Made by a program: the position numbers and the translations under genes. Under the pieces are notes generated by a model. The model made no database searches. It was not told where the DNA came from and saw nothing but the letters and a program-made list of their open reading frames with translations. 42,170 nucleotides of DNA from an uncultured Collinsella sp. Lineage in GTDB: Bacteria; Actinomycetota; Coriobacteriia; Coriobacteriales; Coriobacteriaceae. Shown here in pieces: positions 39,205 to 42,170 of this stretch. Position 1 is the stretch's first letter, and every line of letters starts with the position of its first letter. The stretch spans positions 1-42,170 of the forward strand of contig CAKTWW010000015.1 of assembly GCA_934630855.1 (NCBI GenBank). The letters are read 5' to 3'.

Positions 39205-40260
39205 ATGCGCGCATTTGATGTTGAGATGTCGCGCCGGGGGTTTGCCTCGGCGCTCGCCGCGGGCGCGCTGTCGCTTGCGCTCGCGGGCTGTGGCGGCGGG
39301 GCTGCCGGTGCCGGGTCCGCCGCGGGCTCGGCTGCCACGGACGGCGCCGGTGCTGCCGCAGAGCCGGTCAAGGTGCACGTTGCCTCGCTCAAGGGGCCGA
39401 CCTCGATTGGCCTGGTGCAGTTTATGGACCAGGCCGCAAACGGCGAGACGGACAACGAGTTCGACTTTGCGATCAACACTGCCGCCGACGAGATTGTGCC
39501 CAAGGTCATTCAAGGCGATATCGATATCGCGCTGGTGCCGGCCAACGTGGCGAGCGTGCTGTACAACAAGACCGAGGGCGCGGTGCAGGTCATCGACATC
39601 AACACGCTGGGCGTGCTGAACGTGGTGACGGGCGATGCGGGCGTGACCTCGTTTGGCGACCTGGCGGGCCGCACCGTTTACATGACGGGCAAGGGCACCA
39701 CGCCTGAGTATGTGATGAACTACCTGCTGGAGCGCGCGGGTCTGACCGGCCAGGTGACGCTCGAGTTTAAGAGCGAGCCCACCGAGGTGCTGTCGGCGCT
39801 GCTGGCCGATCCGTCTGCCGTGGGCGTGCTGCCCGAGCCGTTTAAGACCGCGGCCATCGCTAAGAGCGAGGGCAAGCTGTCGGCGCCGGTGAGCTTGACC
39901 GATGTGTGGGACGAGCTGGCGGGCGACACGGGCTCGCGCCTGTTGACGGGTGTGACCGTGGCGCGCCGCGCGTTTGCCGAGAAGCATCCCGAGGCCGTGG
40001 CGGAGTTCTTACGCTGTCACGAGGCGAGCGTTAAGGCTGTCAACGCGGCGCCGGCAGACTGGGCGCAGGCCGTGGCCGATGCCGGCATCGTGGACAACGC
40101 TAAGATTGCCGAGAAGGCGATTCCCGGGTGCATGCTCGTGTGCCAGACGGGCAAGGATATGAAGGCGGCACTTAGCGGGTATCTGCAGGTGCTGTCCGAT
40201 GCGGACGCGAGCGCCGTGGGTGGTAAACTTCCGGCTGACGATTTCTACTACATGGAGTAG
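39205..40260 (+). CDS. ABC transporter solute-binding lipoprotein, SsuA/NMT1-like
   Basis: Extracytoplasmic binding protein, 351 residues. ATG 39205 has GAAGGGACG upstream and follows the hydrogenase stop by 2 nt. The signal region has a twin-arginine-like SRRGFA (residues 9-14), a hydrophobic Ala/Leu core and a lipobox ALAGC (Cys 29), so it should be a lipid-anchored Tat or Sec substrate. The mature part has two lobes typical of the SsuA/TauA/NMT1 class (DIALVPANVASVLY; GTTPEYVMNYLL; GVLPEPF). Such proteins bind sulfonates, pyrimidine precursors, nitrate or bicarbonate; the ligand here is unknown. It is followed 3 nt later by its permease-ATPase. Co-transcription with a hydrogenase suggests a ligand linked to it, but this is only inference. 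Confidence 0.88.
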   Translation: MRAFDVEMSRRGFASALAAGALSLALAGCGGGAAGAGSAAGSAATDGAGAAAEPVKVHVASLKGPTSIGLVQFMDQAANGETDNEFDFAINTAADEIVPKVIQGDIDIALVPANVASVLYNKTEGAVQVIDINTLGVLNVVTGDAGVTSFGDLAGRTVYMTGKGTTPEYVMNYLLERAGLTGQVTLEFKSEPTEVLSALLADPSAVGVLPEPFKTAAIAKSEGKLSAPVSLTDVWDELAGDTGSRLLTGVTVARRAFAEKHPEAVAEFLRCHEASVKAVNAAPADWAQAVADAGIVDNAKIAEKAIPGCMLVCQTGKDMKAALSGYLQVLSDADASAVGGKLPADDFYYME

Positions 40261-40263
40261 CCC

Positions 40264-41640
40264 GTGCGTGCGTTTGCTCGACAAATGACAGAGCGTGTGA
40301 AGGCGGTGGCGGCAGCAGGTGCCGTCGCCGCCTTTTGGCTTGCCGCGTGGATGCTGGTGGCGGCGCTGGTGGCGCAGCCGCTGATCTTGCCGGGGCCGGG
40401 TGCTGTTGTAGCGGCGCTGTTGCGGCTGGTGTGCGATGGCGGCACGTGGGCGATTTTGGCGGGCTCGGGCGCGCGGATTCTGGGCGGGTTGGCGCTTGCC
40501 GCGGTATGCGGCGGCGTGCTGGCCGGGGTTTCGTCACGCTCGCGGGCTTTTGCTCGCCTGGTGGCGCCGGCGCTGTCGTTTGTGAAGGCGACGCCGGTCG
40601 CCTGCGTGGTGGTCCTGCTGCTCATTTGGCTGGGATCGGCGCGCGTGAGCATCGCCGCGGTGTTTTTGATGGCGCTGCCGGGTGTGTATTTTTCGCTAGC
40701 CGAGGGCCTGGCGCAGGTTAATGGGTCGTTGGAGGAGATGTTTCGTCTGCATGGCGTGCGTGGCTGGCGCCTGTTTTGCGCCAACACCTGGCGCGAGGTG
40801 CTGCCGTTTGTGCTTTCGTGCGCCCGGGCCGTGATTGGCATGGGCTGGAAAGCCGGCGTGGCAGCCGAGCTCATTGGCATGGCGGTGGGTACCGTGGGCG
40901 AGCGCATCTATCAGGCAAAACTTTTGATTGAGACGGCTGACCTGCTGGCGTGGACCGTGCTGGTCGTTGCCGCTTCGTGGGCGTGCGAGCGCGTGCTGGT
41001 GTGGCTGCTGCAGGCTTCGGGGCCCGTGGCGTGGCGCGCGGCCGTGCGGACGCATGGGCATGGGTTGCGCGGGCGTGCGGGGGCTGCGGGCGATGGCGCG
41101 GCGGCGGAGCTTGCGCTTGCCGTGGGCGATCGCGCGCCGTGGGCGCCGGCGCTGGACGGTCTGGTGCTCAACGTACCCGCGGGTGGGCGCATCTGTGTGA
41201 TGGGCGCCTCGGGTGTGGGTAAGTCGACGCTGCTTACGCTTGCGGCGGGGGAGTGCGCGCCGTGCTCGATGGTGTTTCAGGATACGCGCTTGGTCGAGTC
41301 TGCCTCGGCGCTGGATAACGTGCTGGTATGCGCCGACGCGCATGTGGATGCTTCGAGTGCCGCGGCCTTGTTGCGCCTGCTGGTGCCGGGGATTAACGTT
41401 CATGCCTGCGTGGCCGAGCTTTCGGGCGGGCAGTGCCGACGCGTTGAGATCGCCCGTGCTCTGCTGTGTCCCGGCGGTGCGATGATTCTGGATGAGTCCT
41501 TTACCGGCCTGGACGCCTCCGCGCGCGATGCGACGGCCGAGGCTGTGCTCGACCTGCTCGACGGCCGCATGCTCCTGCTTGCCACGCACGACGTCGCCGA
41601 CGCCCGGGTTCTTAGCATCTCGGAAGTCATCACGCTCTAA
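40264..41640 (+). CDS. Fused ABC permease-ATPase
   Basis: 458-residue importer component with permease and ATPase in one chain, a rare arrangement for importers of this class. GTG 40264, GGAG upstream. Residues about 10-255 contain 5-6 helices and the permease coupling loop LEEMFRLHGVRGWRLFC (the EAA-type loop). A Gly/Ala/Arg linker leads to an ATPase domain (about 275-458): Walker A GASGVGKST (314-322), Q-loop VFQD, signature LSGGQCRRVEIARALL, Walker B MILDES and switch ATHD. The ATPase is compact: about 20 residues are missing between Walker A and the Q-loop relative to normal. All catalytic motifs are present, so it should be active as a homodimer. It pairs with the binding protein at 39205. 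Confidence 0.9.
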   Translation: MRAFARQMTERVKAVAAAGAVAAFWLAAWMLVAALVAQPLILPGPGAVVAALLRLVCDGGTWAILAGSGARILGGLALAAVCGGVLAGVSSRSRAFARLVAPALSFVKATPVACVVVLLLIWLGSARVSIAAVFLMALPGVYFSLAEGLAQVNGSLEEMFRLHGVRGWRLFCANTWREVLPFVLSCARAVIGMGWKAGVAAELIGMAVGTVGERIYQAKLLIETADLLAWTVLVVAASWACERVLVWLLQASGPVAWRAAVRTHGHGLRGRAGAAGDGAAAELALAVGDRAPWAPALDGLVLNVPAGGRICVMGASGVGKSTLLTLAAGECAPCSMVFQDTRLVESASALDNVLVCADAHVDASSAAALLRLLVPGINVHACVAELSGGQCRRVEIARALLCPGGAMILDESFTGLDASARDATAEAVLDLLDGRMLLLATHDVADARVLSISEVITL

Positions 41641-41686
41641 AGCTCATCCGAGTCCTATTTCAACAACAAAATGACCTGTTTTCATC

Positions 41687-41755
41687 TGTTCCTATGGGGG
41701 TGGATGTGCTATTCTATCCGTGGGGTAATACTTAGGAATACCAAGTAATACCAAC
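41687..41755 (+). promoter_or_regulatory. Promoter and operator-like repeats of antitoxin gene
   Basis: TATTCT (41710-41715) with TGTTCC 17 nt upstream could be a promoter. Just after, GGTAATACTT, GGAATACC and AGTAATACC repeat within 30 nt (41724-41753), as expected for an antitoxin autoregulation site. The rest of the 226-nt gap holds nothing I can name. Confidence 0.4.
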
Positions 41756-41866
41756 GCCGTAGAAATAAACTCCGGATGCAGGCCAATCGGGTTGCCTTCA
41801 CAGCCCATCGCCCAGCCGCGTGGCCCGCATCTATCCGCACCACCGTCGTTTCAAAAAGGAAGCGCC

Positions 41867-42088
41867 ATGGCAGAACACATGACCCCTGTAGTCGCGAAGG
41901 TCTTGCCCGAGGAGAAGGCGGCCTTCGCGGCGGCAACCCAGCTCGTGGGCACCACGCCGTCCAACGCCATCCGCATGTTTATCGCCGCGTTCAATCGCTG
42001 CGGCACCTTCCCGTTCGACATCTCGCCCAACGGGGCTTTTGGCAAAGACTGTCCCCAACAACTAGTCGTTAAAGAACGTCCCCAATGA
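41867..42088 (+). CDS. RelB/DinJ-type antitoxin
   Basis: 73-residue ribbon-helix-helix protein, likely the antitoxin of a type II toxin-antitoxin pair. ATG 41867 with AAAAAGGA upstream; an in-frame upstream start at 41792 is less likely. Residues 5-50 fit the family: PVVAKVLPEEKAAF, then TTPSNAIRMFIAAF and GTFPFDIS. The last 15 residues are encoded by a repeated element (GTCCCCAA...ACTAG.CGTT twice), so the natural C-terminus may have been replaced by element sequence, or the antitoxin may be a remnant. The toxin would be to the right of the window; none is seen in the remaining 82 nt. Confidence 0.75.
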   Translation: MAEHMTPVVAKVLPEEKAAFAAATQLVGTTPSNAIRMFIAAFNRCGTFPFDISPNGAFGKDCPQQLVVKERPQ

Positions 42089-42100
42089 CTAGCCGTTGGG
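42045..42100. repeat. Two-copy repeat overlapping antitoxin 3' end
   Basis: AAAGACTGTCCCCAACAACT (42045) and AAAGAACGTCCCCAATGACT (42071) are related units of about 26 nt, each followed by AG[TC]CGTT. CCCAATG...CGTTGGG forms an imperfect hairpin. It resembles the intergenic repeat type at 30546-30609 only in the word ACGTCCC. Probably a REP-like sequence. Confidence 0.55.
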
Positions 42101-42170
42101 TGTTCCTATAGTTTTGTCAACCGCCGGGGCTACTCCCGGTAGGGCACCCGGTCGCGCATCACGGCGTATA

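Noticed and set aside
41641..41866. A further gene between the ABC fusion and the antitoxin
   Set aside because: Open frames here are short, lack ribosome sites and overlap the repeated AATACC operator-like words.
42089..42170. tRNA-like or toxin start at the right edge
   Set aside because: The hairpin-like CCGGGG/CCCGG words do not form a cloverleaf, and the remaining sequence is too short to support a toxin gene.

Overview
The window looks like a chromosomal segment from a high-GC, strictly anaerobic gut actinobacterium of the Coriobacteriia, most likely Collinsella or a close relative. This is inferred from the gene content: a stand-alone HydA-type [FeFe] hydrogenase, an EFR1-type flavodoxin/ferredoxin, a PTS alpha-glucoside operon, and a large actinobacterial-style Ser/Thr kinase, FHA and zinc-ribbon gene set. 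No rRNA or tRNA is visible to settle the species.

Positions 1-26120 form a signalling island. It encodes four Ser/Thr kinases (one cut by the left edge), one PP2C phosphatase, four FHA-domain proteins (one fused to a zinc ribbon) and seven zinc-ribbon proteins in all. It also holds a membrane protein with nine acidic Thr-containing repeats and a 1366-residue surface protein. Many products share one layout: a cytoplasmic kinase or zinc ribbon, a low-complexity linker, one membrane segment, then an extracellular domain (WG repeats, TPR-like helices, a propeller-like domain or an unclassified domain). The island has leftward genes (1-4942), a tight rightward operon of FHA, FHA, PP2C, kinase and repeat protein (8166-14223) leading into the surface protein (14241-18341), a run of zinc-ribbon genes (18434-23485), and a convergent zinc-ribbon gene (23649-26120). 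Seven of its genes have a palindrome built on GTTG-NN-CAAC upstream, most often GTTGCGCAAC. Three or four proteins carry short T-x-V-L-[DE]-like motifs that could be phosphothreonine ligands for the FHA domains. These two features suggest one co-regulated phospho-signalling circuit, but that is inference.

Positions 26121-29697 hold a regularly spaced array of long palindromes (period about 80 bp), a cold-shock-type DEAD-box RNA helicase with an RGG-rich tail, and a stretch with a possible 237-bp terminal-inverted-repeat element. An EFR1-type iron-sulfur flavoprotein follows (29697-30458).

Positions 30459-35380 hold extragenic repeats and then an alpha-glucoside utilisation operon: EIIA, BglG/LicT-type antiterminator, EIICB permease and GH4 6-phospho-alpha-glucosidase. 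A candidate antiterminator RNA target and leader terminator precede it, and a strong terminator ends it.

Positions 35565-41640 hold a redox operon: a NuoF-fragment/GltD-like flavoprotein, the [FeFe] hydrogenase, a Tat-type lipoprotein solute-binding protein, and an unusual ABC permease-ATPase fusion. The right edge has a RelB/DinJ-type antitoxin whose toxin would lie outside the window. All calls rest on reading motifs by eye; no database search was possible.
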